A stretch of DNA of 64,000 nucleotides from Taeniopygia guttata (GCF_048771995.1 NC_133028.1:72958501-73022500); one strand, 5' to 3'; shown: positions 49,796 through 63,028, numbered from the stretch's first letter. Made by a program: numbers and translations. Notes: generated from the sequence alone by a model not told the origin.

Positions 49796-52700
49796 ATATT
49801 TCTGGCTTTATTGCCAAGTGAAAGCAAATTAGGCCTCCAATACAAATGCGTAGGAATGTATGCCTGAGAAGAGTATTGCTGATACCATGGTGCAGAAGCC
49901 TTTCCAGAGATATTGGGATAAGGGCAAAACAAATCTTTTTTCCTCACCCACTCCCATAATTCTGTTTGATTTAGCCTTTAACTTGAAATGAGTGAGAGGT
50001 TTTTAAAGCATTACCTTTGAGTTGTGCCAGGTGAGTGCATATTTGAAATTGTGGGTCCCCTGTGATGCAGCCTTTCCTCACTCATATTGCAACATGAGAG
50101 AAAAATGACAAAATTACTTTTGGCTGAAAACTCAAAACCACTTGGAGAGAGGAAAATTGACCTTGAGGTACATTCATCAGTTCTATTTTCAGTAGAATAT
50201 TCATTTGGTAGCTTACAAAGTTACAAATGGTATCCTATCTTCTGCTTACATATTTAATCTACTTTGTATATGACTTTTCTTTCCAGTTGGAATGGTGGGT
50301 GACACCTTTTTGCTTGTCTGCTCTGTGTTTATCTAGCTAAACAGATGACTCTTATTTCTGTCACACCTACTAATAAATACCTGGAAATTTAAAATGTAAC
50401 ATTTAGGTTTTGGCTTGAAAGAGTTAAAAAAAAATCTGAAAATGTCTAGGCAAAACTGATGAATCATCAGTTTGCCCTCACAGAATAGTTTTAATATGAC
50501 TATGATAGTTAATGTTAACCTTTTCATCTGTCTTTGGTCTTGTTTTAAGCATTTGGGTAAGAACTGATGATCTAACCTATCCATTACTCTTATCTCTGCT
50601 AGTAAATACACTCTTGTAATATGGATTTTCTGACCATGATGCAGGTTACAAAAATATGGGTTTTCTGACAGGGGTACATGTTGCAAAAAAAGGCTGTGAC
50701 TGAAAATATTATTCTTTAGAATATATATAAATGGACTTCTTAAAAGTGAGTGTTACTTTATATTAAAATTTTGAACCTGTCTGTTCAGCTGTATAATTTC
50801 CTTCCATAGGCATAGGTCAGGAAGGATCTTCACATATGGAGAATGATATTTAGGAATATGTTTAGAACTCTTACCTCTGATATAATCCGGACTCCAGATA
50901 ATAAAGCAGCTTTGTTGTTTCCTACTGCGTGATGTGGTTGTTAGATGTTGCAAACCTTTAACAAATTCTTTAGGTGTGCATCAAAAATATAACAAACTCA
51001 ATCCATGCTGTGAAATTCTGACTGAAAACTCTAACCAAGCAGCTTACAAATATTTGAAAGAATTTTTGCTATCTGAGATGGAAAAGTGAGTTTGCTCCTC
51101 TATAAATTGCTGTTAGGTGCAAGTAGATTTTCACTGTTCCACAAGGCATATGAGTAAGATTATCTTCTATGATCAAGACATATGTTAAAAACTGGAAAGG
51201 ACTAGCAAGTAAAGAAAAATTATGCTTTGACACGCAAAACTAAAACGCAAATAATTACACTTCTGATGAAACAGCCTACAATGTAAAAAGTGTGCTTTCT
51301 TCAGTTTCATTTAACATCAGTTAAATAAATCTGCAAGGTTCACACTTTCTTTAGATCATTTTATGCTGATCTTTCAGTTTTGTAAGGAGCTGTACTCCAG
51401 TGGGTAAAGGAAATGTTCTACTCAGTCAGTGCTAATAATTGTTCATCCTGACATGGCATTAATGGAAAAGAGTTTCTGTTCCAATTTACAAATATGTATT
51501 TGAAAAAAAACAGTTTGGCACTGAAACTCTCAAAACAAAACAAGGGGTTTGAATTTTGGATAGCAGTTGAAACTTCAACTGCTACCATGGGTTAATTTTG
51601 TTTACTGCATTGACCAATTTAATTGTGTGCAGACTATATTTCATTTAATTCATTCTTGAAGTGATCACTGTCAAATGGGTTAGATCTTTGAGTAATGCTT
51701 TTAAGTGAGAGCAGTATGTGCTAGCTTTGATCATGTTTTTTGCTAACCAGTTAGGTTTTGGGGAAAATCAAAAAAGAACAAAACTTAGGGGCAATGTCAC
51801 AGTTGCATTGAAGTTTTCCTGTTGATTTTTTGCTCTTATCCTTATTTTTTCCTCTGGGTGTGCTGCCTGTGAAGCTGACAGAGTATGAGCTAATATAGTG
51901 TATACATGTTTCTGGTAGTGACTTCTGCTGGAACCTGGAACAAATAAGGATGACACAGTCTTTTTAAAGCAGCTCTAATTTATTGGGCTGATCTACCCCA
52001 ATTTCCCAAGCCACCTCTTCTGGTTTCCCCAGTCCCTTTCTTGCAGAGTTTGTAGGAACTTCACAGAACAGCAGAAGTGACAGCCTACATGATGTTTTCT
52101 TCCTTCAAGCCACTTGTAGCCTTAAAATTTCTACAGAGGAGGGGAAAAGGAGAATTCCTTAGCAACTGTCAGCAAGTCAGTCATAGATACAGGAGGTATT
52201 TCATAATTTTGACAATGTGCAGGATATCGCTCAAAACTCATGTTCTTTTCAGAAGATTATAGAAGCAAAAGGTGTACTCAATTAGTAAAGCAAGAGAAAA
52301 TCAGCAGCCAAGATTTTACTCTAGTTTACTCTTCCCTCTAAAATATGGGAGATGTTGATTTGATATCCTCCTACTAAAACAAGAATCAGTTTAATTATAT
52401 ATATATAAAATATAGCCCTTATAATCCGATAAATTTACTGAGATTGGGGCATTTCAAACTGAATGTTCAGTCTGCCTTTGAAAGAAGGAGAATTTTCTTG
52501 GGAGCAAGAAACAGTTGAAGACAGTAAAAGATTACAGAAATGGGTGGAAATCTTTCTAATACAGGTGAGAGTGCAGAGTGGCTGGTGAAGCTGTGCTCTG
52601 CAGGTTTGACAGCTGCAGATGGAGTTGAAAGAGAACCTCAAGGCATGCACCAGCCAGCAGTGGAGGAGCAGAACAGGGAACATAACTCCTGCCCAATGCA

Positions 52701-54655
52701 GGCTGCCGCATTTTTCAAGTAAAGAAATGTCAATTCTATGATTAATTTAATTTCAGCGTTTTTCAGTTATGACATGATAATGGCTTAAAAAAGCTGGAGT
52801 GCAATTTCAATTAAAGACATGTAGGTGGTAGGAAATTTGCATATTAAAATAACAATTCTTTATATTATTTTGAACTTCATTAGAAAGTATGTTAAGTTTT
52901 CTCATTATCATGAGGCATTTGTCTTTTATCAGTCTTTCCTTCCATGTGTTATTGTAGCTTTATCTGCAAGGTGTTTTATTGTACATTATATAAGGGAAAT
53001 TGATAGCATAAGGCTATTTCTAAAAGTGTAACAAAAACCTTGTAGAAAGCCTTATTTGTTGTGAATAAGCACACTTGGAATAAATTCATCTGACTTGTTT
53101 TCCATTCTACTTGCTAAAAACCTCTGTGGTATTGCAGAGATAAAACAGCATAAGTGCTTTGTTTTGAAGGAATACAATAGCTGGATAGTAAATTATTAGT
53201 AAACAAAAATAAAAGTTGTAGTGATGAAGAAAGAAGCATCAAAATTCTTAGGACATTAACCTGTCCTTCTCTGAGAAGAATGGCTTTTCCATGGCTACTA
53301 GCTTTTCAACTCAACTTCCTTCTTCTGTGCCTTTCCTGCTTTCAGGAATAAAAATTTAGTTTCTTAGTAAAAAGACCCTCTTGTACATGAAAGTTTTAAA
53401 ATTAATGAGTAATTTTCGCTTCAGCACTCACATACTGTCATAGTAAGACAAACCCATTGGAATTTTAGCAATTCTTGTTTTGAGAAAGCATTGTAGGACT
53501 CTTGGAGAAATTCAGTTTTAAAATTGCTAGATTTTGCATCCAATCGGATGCCTTTCTCATCCTGAAATACTTTTCATGCTGTATATTTTTTACATGAAAT
53601 AAATTTTAAATTAAGTGAGAGCTGTGGTGAAGGCATTAGTTCATATTACATCATCAGCCCCACCAACCTTATCCAGTATATTTGGCTGCCATGCCAATGC
53701 TCACCAGAATGTTGAGAATATAGAGAACAAATCTGGTGGTGAATTTTACATAGTATGTCTTTGTTAGCAAACAGCAAAACCTCATCTGAACATAAGTTCT
53801 GCCATGCAGAACTGATGGCAAACTAGGTATTTACAAGGAATGGATCACCTAGCCATTATCATGCATACATAAAGAAAATTTATTCCTCATAGCATTGTTT
53901 CTCATTTTTCTTTGAAGTCCATGCTATAAGTTTGTGATGCCCAATCAGTTCTTACCTTGAACACAAAACTATTGTGACATTAGGATATTTGCTATTTCTG
54001 ATTTTGTAACAGACTTTATGGATGCCATTCTTAGTTTTTGTTTGGCTTCAGCAGCAGAATTGTAATTCACAAAACTAAAATTTAAACTTTGTTTCTTTAT
54101 TATGGAAACCATAATTTTTAGCTGAATGCAATCTGAATACTAAGCGTCATCATGAATCAGTGTACACTACAGACCAATTTCTTAAGCTTGCTATCATAAA
54201 GAAAACATGTATAGTGTTTAAATGGACAGGCAAATATTCCTACTGGGGCAGATTAAGATAATAAAATGAAAACTACTGCCTAGATTTCTGCTGATAATGA
54301 TAAACAAGTTATATTTTCCTAATCTCTTATTCCAATATTTACTTACTACACAAAATATTTATGTTGCTGGTTCTCTTGTTTTTAAAGCAGTAGCAGTTGC
54401 AGCAGGGCTGTTCTCTGGTGAGGGCAGTGTGTGATGTGCTGGCAAGAGAAATCTGTGTTAGTTTGCGTGTCCCTTCATTGGCAAAAGTGATGTGTTTGGA
54501 ACTTTGGATCCTTTTTTGTTCTGTCTTAGCTCTGATATTTTAGCATGATGAAAGAGCACATCCATTACTCCTGAAGCTGGGAATGGGAGCTCTGAAGGTG
54601 CTTAAGGCATTCCTTCCCTGAAAGCACATCCACAGGATATGCCTCCACACCTCTG
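49796..54655. other. Gene-free AT-rich sequence
   Basis: No coding region is supported. The 117-codon minus frame at 50333-50686 is compositionally like chance AT-rich ORFs. A near-perfect 24-bp palindrome lies at 51561-51584 and a short TA run near 52398-52410. Otherwise nothing is seen. Confidence 0.6.
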
Positions 54656-55040
54656 GCACCGTTTTTGGGCTGGCTCATGTCGCGCCTTCCACTGTATCCA
54701 AACAATCATTTTTCTATCTTAGTCTCAAGTGCTCCATCCTTCACGGTTCTCATATCATCTGGATGAGCTGCTGCTGGTTTCCTGCGTTTGGCTGCGTGGT
54801 GCAGGACCACATTAGCCACCAGAGGAAGTCTTACTCTGATTAAAAATGACTGCACACACCAGGAGACCCGTAACTGAGCATAAAGGAAGCTGTAAACATT
54901 TCTCTGTGTAATTGCATGACGCTTGGAAAGACTGGAGGCACAAGTGGTGCTGATAAAATGAGAGTGCAGCAGCTTCTGCTTTCCAAGCTCAGTCAGGAGA
55001 TCAGAGTGAACCTTAATAGCAATAGTGCATCTCACTTGTT
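54656..55040 (-). other. Possible conserved element or non-coding exon
   Basis: This block stands out from its surroundings by higher complexity, several CpGs (cgcgcc, gcgtttggctgcg, gacgc) and a 109-codon minus frame with balanced composition (54706-55035). It ends in a stop and lacks obvious flanking splice sites. I do not recognise the translation. It could be a conserved non-coding element, part of a lncRNA, or an old retrocopy. It is listed because unmethylated or conserved sequence tends to keep CpGs in otherwise CpG-depleted bird DNA. Confidence 0.25.
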
Positions 55041-56685
55041 GTCTTGTTTGTGCCTGTAATTATTCAAACATGTACATGAATGCTTAGGCACTCTAACAAA
55101 GCCCAGTGTAATACACACTAAAAAAAAAAAAAGCAAAACTGCGAATTAATTTGATTCAGAAGAGGATAATACAGTTCTTCTTGTTATATTCTGACCTGGC
55201 TTTAGTCAAGAAGATGCATTTTATTAGGATCATACTTAACGTAATTTAAATCAATTAGTGTTAAAGTTTCTGTCAAAAGTAAGAAATTTGCTGAGGAATT
55301 GTCATTTTGGCTCATTTTATGTGGAAGAGGAATGGAATGCCTTTTTCTTACCTGGAATTTCTCCATACTTTGGGAATAGGGAGGAAACATAAAGCTGTGC
55401 TATTGACTTGTAGCCAAGGAATTTCTGAGAAATATTTATTCTGCAATTTTAGAATTTTCCTGAGATTTCTGTCCTGCTGGATTTGAATTTGGAAATGGAG
55501 CAAGTTTGGTGGTAATTGCCCCTAATGCCATTCTCATTAGAATCTTATATGGCTACATTTGTTTAAGACAAAAATAATCTGGAATATTTTTTTCGCTCCC
55601 AAGATTTTTTGTCTGCAGTAAGCACCGCAACATTTCAGGGAAGGAACTTTGCAGAAGTGTGCATTAAAAAAAAAATCATTGAGATTTTATTTTATTTGTA
55701 ATCACTTTCCTAAGTTAGTGTTTTTCTTAATTAGCTTCACAGACTTCACATTTTAGCCATTGGATTGAGCTAAGGGTCATTTAAGTAATCACAGGAAAAT
55801 GAGAAGAGTGGCGTGGCTGTGGGGAGGGATGAGATGGAGCCTAGGATGTTGTTTGAGTCCTGTTTAGAAAGAAACCTATGCTCATGTAATAGTACTTTGT
55901 TAATCTTTTAATGTAAGGGTAGAGATCAGGTTTTAGATCTGTAAAAATTTAATCCCTCTGTACTGAATGCATCTTCAGAGCACGATGTGTGTGTCTGTCC
56001 TAAGGAATTGTTGTACTCAGTAATTTTAGCCTTAGCACACAGCAGTTCTCAAATTGTGGCTGTGCCTTCCCTGGGGTGGCTCACCTCTCTACCAAGTGAC
56101 ATCCAAGCAGATGTCAGCAGCATGGCTTCTTTATTGTTTTTCTTGAGATGTAGGGGAAGTATAACCTTGTAATGAGTATTCAATCATGAACAGAAAATAA
56201 GAATCCTGAGGAGTTCAAACTTTTATAACTTTATATATCTGAAAAACTTGGCCTTAATCTTTTGTTCAATTTTTATGTTCCAAAGAACCTGCCTAAGTCA
56301 TCTACCTAAGGTCACTGGGGCTTTTTTCCTCATGTTTCTGCTCAATATTTACTGCTCTCTAAAGCTTTTGTATATGATATTGAATGGTTGCATGGGCTTA
56401 CTTCTGTTAGAAGTGTATGCTGTCCTCTGACCTGGAGCGCTTTGGACACTACATTTCCCTCTGAGGGAAACCTTGAATATTCCTTCTATAGAAACTTTGG
56501 GAAACTTTGCCACAGCCTCCCCTCTGAGGCAATTTTTGAGAGCAGCTGTGTAGGTTTTTTTGAAAATTGCTATCCTGGGTGGCCAGTGTAAAGAAAATAA
56601 TTTGTTTTCTTTTTTCGAAAAATTTCTAAGTCATCCCTCTCCCCCTAGGGTGGAGTTGGCATAAGAAAATAGGAATAATGACAGA
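55041..56685. other. Gene-free sequence
   Basis: AT-rich DNA with an A run at about 55120-55132 and a nine-base A run near 55667. Open frames of 60-67 codons are not supported by any motif. Nothing else is seen. Confidence 0.6.
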
Positions 56686-58141
56686 TTGGTTACTCAGAAA
56701 TCTGAAAATGAAATATTGCTGCCTTTACAAGATTTGGTGAAAGAAGAGTACTGTCAGCAAAATGAAGAAAAGGAAAAAGGGCTGCAGGTGGAGAGGCTGC
56801 TTGCTGCTGAGTGTTTTGGGGAGCTGCAGACAGAGCTTTGGACTGTGCCTGAAAGGAAGAGAATTGTACAAGAGAAATGTGGGATGTAGGGCTGGTAACG
56901 TTCTCAGGAATAAGTTCTTTTGACTCAGAGCTTTTGAGTGGATGAGTTGGGAAGCAGTGAGCTAATCTGTGGCTCTGATAAAGAGTGAGACGTGGTGTTT
57001 ATGTTGGCACCTGATGGCAAAGAAGCTAAAACTGAAACCTCAAATGATTGTCAGAATCAGCAGACTGCCACTGAAACAGTGCTGGGTGCTGCCACCAGAA
57101 TGGCAGTGTGAACAGGAGCTGGGTGATAGTGAAACCCAGGCAGAATTGATTTTGCAGTGGGATGTCCAAAGGCAGCGTGTGCTTCCCAGGAAGAAAAGAG
57201 TTAAAATCACCAGAGCAAGGGTTATTTGGCAAGCTGCTGAGGTAGGTATTTATGGCTCACAAGTGAGGAATGGAAATCTGCTAATCCTAACCCTAAAGGA
57301 AACCCAGTCTCTGCTATCACAGTGGTGGATATTTGCTGTGACACAACACTTCTGAAGTTATGGAATAGAATTATAATGAATTTTAGAACAGAATGTCTGA
57401 ATTTGGACCTACTAACAGCTGCAGAATTAAGTATTGCAAACCTAACATTAGAATTCCTGATACCAGCACACATTGCTTCAACAATAGAGGGATGGTCTTA
57501 CACTTCCCTTCTAATTCTGTTATCTGGCCAGTTTATTGCAGGAAATTGAGTAGCAATGCTTTTCTCTGAAATGCTGCTGAGATAAGTTTTGTGGAACTGG
57601 TAACTAAAATTCAGAGAGCTTCCTACTCAGGAATGGCTGCTCTAGTTATTAATTTTTTTTTTTTTCCTTTTCTTTCATGATTCCATGCCAGAAACCTGAC
57701 AAGGCTGAATTAGCCCTTACCTGCATGGTGGGGAAAGGGCCATACACTTCTAATTAACTACTGCAGGAGTTAGATGATGTGCTTGCCTCAAACCAGAGGA
57801 AACCCTCCTGGAAAAAAATAGAGAAAATGGGGGCATGCATTTAGTAACGTGGAAAAATTGGGACGCCACCTGAGAAATACCAAGCCCAAGCTGTTAAACA
57901 ATTTGAATCACTAAAGCATAATTTGTCAGGGACGCTGGTGATGTTGTCTCTTTCCAGGAATGCCAGCACCTCTGTACTGAAGATCAAAGGAATGAGTTCC
58001 AAGTGGGGAAGCTGCCGACAGATTTACATGGGAAAACTCATAGAAAACAGCCAGAAACATCAGATAATCATTTTTCCCTTAAGCACTTTTTGGCTTGTGG
58101 TTACTTTTGTGTTGCAAGTGAGAACAAAATCAACACTCTGA
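56686..58141 (+). pseudogene. Coding-like relic, possibly ERV-derived (weak dUTPase match)
   Basis: Several plus-strand frames here look more protein-like than elsewhere: 56689-56886 (charged, E/K/Q-rich, coiled-coil-like), about 57000-57352 (128-codon frame) and 57322-57546. In the last, DLLTAAEL near 57409 followed by FLIPAHI and then LLILLSG mimics the order of retroviral dUTPase motifs (a DLxTA-type motif, a turn with P, then an LLxGRS-type motif), but key residues are missing. Frame shifts and stops break the region. A later segment (about 57870-58140) is again open. An old betaretrovirus-like gag-pro remnant is one reading; another retroelement or a host pseudogene is equally possible. 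Nothing here can be functional. Confidence 0.33.
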
Positions 58142-61100
58142 AATTTCACTCTTCTTTCATAGGAACCTGGTAATAGAAACAGATGGAACTTTTAATTGTC
58201 CACATAATTTATTGATTATCAGTTATAAATATTTGTGATTTGTTTTTGTGTTCACTGAGATCAACTTGTTGCAAGACCAAATATCAGTACTATTATGAGA
58301 CAAATCATTTATGTATAATATGTTTTTTCCAAGTTTTTAAGAAAAATTTAATTAATATTGTTGGAAAAGGCTTTACTTTTTTTGATGGATGTATACTTTT
58401 GTTTCAATGAATTGAGAATTAGAAAATCCTAGCAAATATAACCTGGAAGTTTGTAAAAATCCATCATTCAAGTGTATGTTTATTGTCTTCTGTTGAGCAA
58501 TGTGATATTCTTCCAACACCTTTTTCAAATCTAATAATAATATAGGACTTTTAACAGTATTACTATCCATTGCATGAGTTATAGCTTATATGTGTCCCTA
58601 AAATATGGAGAAGATTTATGTACAATAATGAGGTGAATTTTTTAACTCATATATTGCATTGCAATTTGAAGTGACTTTGGCTGACAGTGATTAAGAGATT
58701 TGCAGCTAATTTTCACTGCCTCAACTAAGCCACCATGGTTATTAAGTGTGCACACTGACTGTGAGCTGGAAATCATGGCTTCACTTTATGAAAGCATTGT
58801 AGAACTCTTACTGTTTAAAGAACTTTATTTTGTAGGTACAAATTATAATTTTTTGTTTTTACACAGCAAAAGACCCATAAACAACTTTTATGGTCCAGCC
58901 ACAGTAGGACAAAGCCGTGGTTGTATCCGTGTGGGATACAGAGGCATTGAGGCTTAGCTAAAGGACTGTTATTGTGGTTTTTGAACAGTAATTACTTGAA
59001 CTAGCCTATTTGATTATGCTAATGAATTTGTGCTTTGATATTATGGATGTTAAAATTCTTTAGCTCTCTGTGGAAGTGACCTAAAATAATTCTGGTCCCT
59101 TTTAATGACTATGACTTCATCAAGGTATTGTGTTCCCTAGGAATTAGAGTTATTAACCTCAAAGAGAAAACTGTACAGAGTAATTTTTCCTGCAACCAGT
59201 CATGGGTTTTAGTGCTGAGGAGAGGAGAATGGGGATAGCTATCATTGTTTTTAGACAGAACTGCAAAATGCCTGATATGATTCATCTTTCCTGCAGGTAC
59301 AAAAAGATAGGATAAGAAAGGGAGAACAAAACAGAGGAACAAAATAGAAAATAATAATATCTGCATGGGGAAAGTAGTTTAACTTATTTTTTTGTCTCTC
59401 AACTGAGATAAAACAAAAAATGCAGAGTCTATTTAGTTAAAGTAAATGGATTTCAGATTTCTTATGCAACTCAGAAGTAGAGACCAAAATTTTATCAAAA
59501 ATTTTTTAGATTAATCCTGCAGTTTAACTCCAGTATGCCTAGCCTATGTACTGAGATTTTAATATCTTTTTACTGTGGGCCAATGAGTGTACACTAACTG
59601 TCATTCAAATGCCTGCTTTTTTGGTAAATGTCCATATTTTAGTGGACACAGTGGTGAACTTCTGTCCTGTCCACAAAAGTGTACTGTTAACATGGACTGT
59701 TCTTTCCAGGTGGCAATGTGAGTAATGCAGGTGCACTCCAGTACATCACACGGATTTTATTCATTGGGTTACAAAAGCCTGGTGCAAAGTCACTTGCAAA
59801 AAACAACAACAACAAAAAAAAAAAAAAAAAAAACCAACAAAACCAACAGAAAAAAAAAAGACAGTAAAAAAAGGCTGCAAAAATCCAAGGTGTCATTGTG
59901 CAAAAACTTACTGCTGGCTTCTGAATCCTATTAGTGTTTACCATTACTCTGGATTACTAAGGGTGTGTTTAATTAAAAAAAAATTCTTCTCAATCTAAAG
60001 GGTCCAGTCCAATTTAGTTTTCTTTTATTCCCACAAGGAATGCAGTTGGAGTTGAATAAGGGTATGAAAATCTATGCCTTCTTCCTGTAAGGTGTATATC
60101 TATTCAACAATACTCTTCATGGCCTTTCTAGCACTACCTAAAATATTCTGTGATATTTCACCCAATTTTTAAATTTAACTTCTTTAAAACAAGCCAAAGC
60201 CAAACCAAATAAAGAAAACAAAAAATAAACCAAAACAATAAAAGAAGAGGACTCAAAAAATCTCCAGGAGCCTTTTTGAATTCTAAAAGGTGTTTTTGAG
60301 ATCTAAATATGTCCTTGCTCATAAAAGTGAATATGCTTAGCACTTGGAAATTGCAGTGAGACAGCCATCCTTCCAGTAGCAACCACTTAAAGATGGTGTC
60401 TTGAGGGTATCATTAGTAATTAAAACTACTCACACTTCTGTGGTGTGGAAATTAAGCTGGAATTTTTGCAAGGGGCAGATTTTATTATGAACACTCTTCT
60501 GGTTTTGCTTTGCTAGAATAACCCTCCTTGTGAATTATTCTAACACTTTAACACAGTGCTTTTGTAGGCTTCCTTCATAGCAATGTAGTGAAGTACAAAT
60601 CAGTTTTCTTTTTCTTGCAGGCCTTTAAATAAATCAGGTGGCCTTTTAAACACATGGTTTTTCCAGTTGTGTTTAATCTTTATGAAATGGAGTCCATAAC
60701 AAGCTCCAAGTGAAATGCTGGAAATCCTGAACTGAAGGATTTAAAGTATCACCGAAACCCTTCCCCACTGCCCAGGCTCAAGATAGATACTGCTTGAGAC
60801 ATCAGATACTAATCAGAGAGGAGATTTTGGAAAAGGGTTCAGCTTTTTTGGGTTCTGCCACTCCCAGGCTGTGAGTAGCTGGCTGCTCATTACAGAATTT
60901 GGAAGAATCCCTTTTAAAAAAACAAAGGAAACGGGGATGGTCAGAGCTGGGATCCAGCTGATACCCCATGGAAGACTCAACAGTTCAGAAATTCCTCATT
61001 TCAAAAGAACATGTTTAAGAAACAATTTAAAAGAGGTGTCTAGACTGCAAATGCCACAGAGGGGATGACTAGGAATTTATTGCTTGTGGGGTTTTATCAT

Positions 61101-62050
61101 TTTAGAAATTGACTTTTATTGTGTGTAATCTTTGTTTGATAATCAGTCAACATTTAAGCAGGAATTCTGTTGAGTTCTGTCTCATTCAGTACTGGCTCTG
61201 TGGACAGCAAATATTTGAGACTCCCTGCTGAGTTAAAAACAGGAGGCAAAATAGTACTCTTACTGTGTTTGTATGTAAATCTATCTGTGCTAAGGAAATT
61301 TATCCAACCAGGAGCTGGTGGAGACACAAACTGAAGTCTCAGGAAAGACATTCTGAATCTACACCATAGCTTGTTTTGGAATAACTTTAAATTTTTCCAT
61401 CTGTTTAGTCCCACAATAAAAATCTGTTCATCCTTCATGCCCCTCACCAGTTCCTGTCTAATAGAGATTTTTTTTTTTTTTCCATTGGTAATTCAACCAG
61501 TTGCATAGGGAATAAACTTCAAAATGAGAAGAACGCAATTAGGAGGGGAAAAAAAAAGTATATTTTGCAATTTACCAAATAATGAATGTTCTTTTTTGGC
61601 ATTAAATTTCAGCTGCTAAAATCTCTGTGGCCTTGTGTGGATTATGTGGGTGAGACCTGAAGGCATCATTTGGCACTTAATTGGGCTGTGTGTTTGGGAG
61701 CAGGTTTCCTGTAAAGCACTGAGCATGCTTTAGCTCTGCTTTCACTGAGACATCTTTGGCATTGTTATGAAGAATAACAAGGATGTCTGAAAGCAGATTT
61801 CCTAATTTTGGTGTGCAACAGAGGTAGCATTAAATGAATGGCAAAGCAATTTAAAAGTGCCTGCTACTGTGAAGAGGAAAGTTTTCTTTTCAGTTTTAAG
61901 TATTTTGATATGCATGTGTTTGTTCTCAGAAGTACAGTAGAGGTTTAATTTCTTTGAATAAAAATACCTGAGACCAAAATTTGGTTTCAGTGCAGCTGAG
62001 TTTGAATACAGTGGAAGGACCACTTTTATAAATCTTCAGTAACTTCCTTT
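58142..62050. other. Gene-free AT-rich sequence with A-rich tracts
   Basis: No supported gene. A/C-rich low complexity lies at 59798-59862 (aacaacaac followed by a long A run and accaacaaaacc units) and A-rich sequence at 60180-60245. A 14-base T run is near 61468. The 97-codon minus frame at 61154-61447 and the lysine-rich plus frame at 59725 follow from composition. Confidence 0.6.
59798..59862. repeat. A-rich / (AAC)n low-complexity tract
   Basis: Several AAC units run into about 20 A residues, then accaacaaaaccaacag and a further A run. It is a compound simple repeat and could be an old retrotransposon tail, but no body is recognised on its left. Confidence 0.85.
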
Positions 62051-62192
62051 CTCTGGAGGTTTTATTGGGGTTTTTTTTTGTTCTTGTTTTGTTTCAATTT
62101 TTTAGTTTTTATGGGGGCTTTTTGGGGGTTTTTTTGGGTTTTTTTTTTTTGGTGGGTTTTTTTTGGTTTTTTTTGGTTTTTTTTTTTTGTTT
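62051..62192. repeat. T/G low-complexity tract with G runs
   Basis: Long T runs are separated by G blocks: GGGG at 62067-62070, GGGGG at 62113-62117, GGGGG at 62124-62128, GGG at 62136-62138 and GGTGGG at 62151-62156. Spacings of 6, 7 and 12 bases between the last four could allow a G-quadruplex on the plus strand. A 61-codon F/G-rich frame across it follows from composition. Confidence 0.9.
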
Positions 62193-62950
62193 CCTTAGTT
62201 TGCTATGGAAAATAAATCTGAATAAACCAAGGAGGATGTGCAGGATGTAAGGTGTAAATAAATGTGTCATCGTGGTGTAGGTAGACCTGATTTAGTCTCA
62301 GTGATATAAGAAATGTATTCCATTGTGGTCATTACAGGAGCAAGAATATTGCAGTACTGAAATTTGGGGTAAATTATTTGATCATTTGCTGTTCCTCTGA
62401 CACCAAAATACAACTCCTTGATGAATGCTGCAATCTGGAGCCATATGTGATTCTACTCCTTTGCCAACTTGTTTTTGGGTTTTACTGCCTATTTTTCACT
62501 CTTGAGAGTAATACCTCTGCAAAAGAGAAAATTGTATATTTAGACAAAAAAATAAAGTACGTTTACTATGAGAAAATGTCTGTCTCTGAAAATCAATATT
62601 GAACTTTTAGAATGTTTTATTTCAAGAAAGTGGATTTTGTTAGATAAAGTCAGAGAATTTTATTTTGAGATTTATTTGCATTATTGCTCTTATGATGAGA
62701 AATAAGGAAATTTCCAAGCCACACAAATTCCCCAGATATAAAAATTGCTGAAGTAAAAAACAAGCAAATACTTTTGTCTTCCTTTCTTAATTATTTAAAG
62801 TAGCATGCTAATAGGCTGGGGCTTTATTACAATCTGTTCTTCTAAATTTTGATCTTTGAGACAATATATCTTGCAATATTTCCGAGTTCTTTTGTAGAGA
62901 CCGTCATGAAAAGTTTTTTTTTCTTTTACAAATATATACAAAATATTTTT
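62193..62950. other. Gene-free sequence
   Basis: Ordinary AT-rich DNA. One 74-codon plus frame (62378-62602) is unsupported. Nothing else is seen. Confidence 0.6.
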
Positions 62951-63028
62951 GTTAATGCAAAACACTCCTGCATTTTTTTAATGCAAAACACTCCTGCATT
63001 TTGTTAATGCAAAACACTCCTGCATTTT
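62951..63028 (+). repeat. Three-copy 26-bp tandem repeat (minisatellite)
   Basis: Three consecutive 26-bp units start at 62951, 62977 and 63003. Each has the core aatgcaaaacactcctgc followed by attttnnn. The units differ only in the first base of the gtt/ttt/gtt lead. Each unit contains ATGCAAA, which is close to the octamer ATGCAAAT bound by POU factors, so the array holds three evenly spaced octamer-like words. Confidence 0.93.

Noticed and set aside
59725..59934. Lysine-rich 69-codon ORF
   Set aside because: Translation of an A-rich simple tract.
62065..62250. F/G-rich 61-codon ORF
   Set aside because: Translation of a T/G simple tract.
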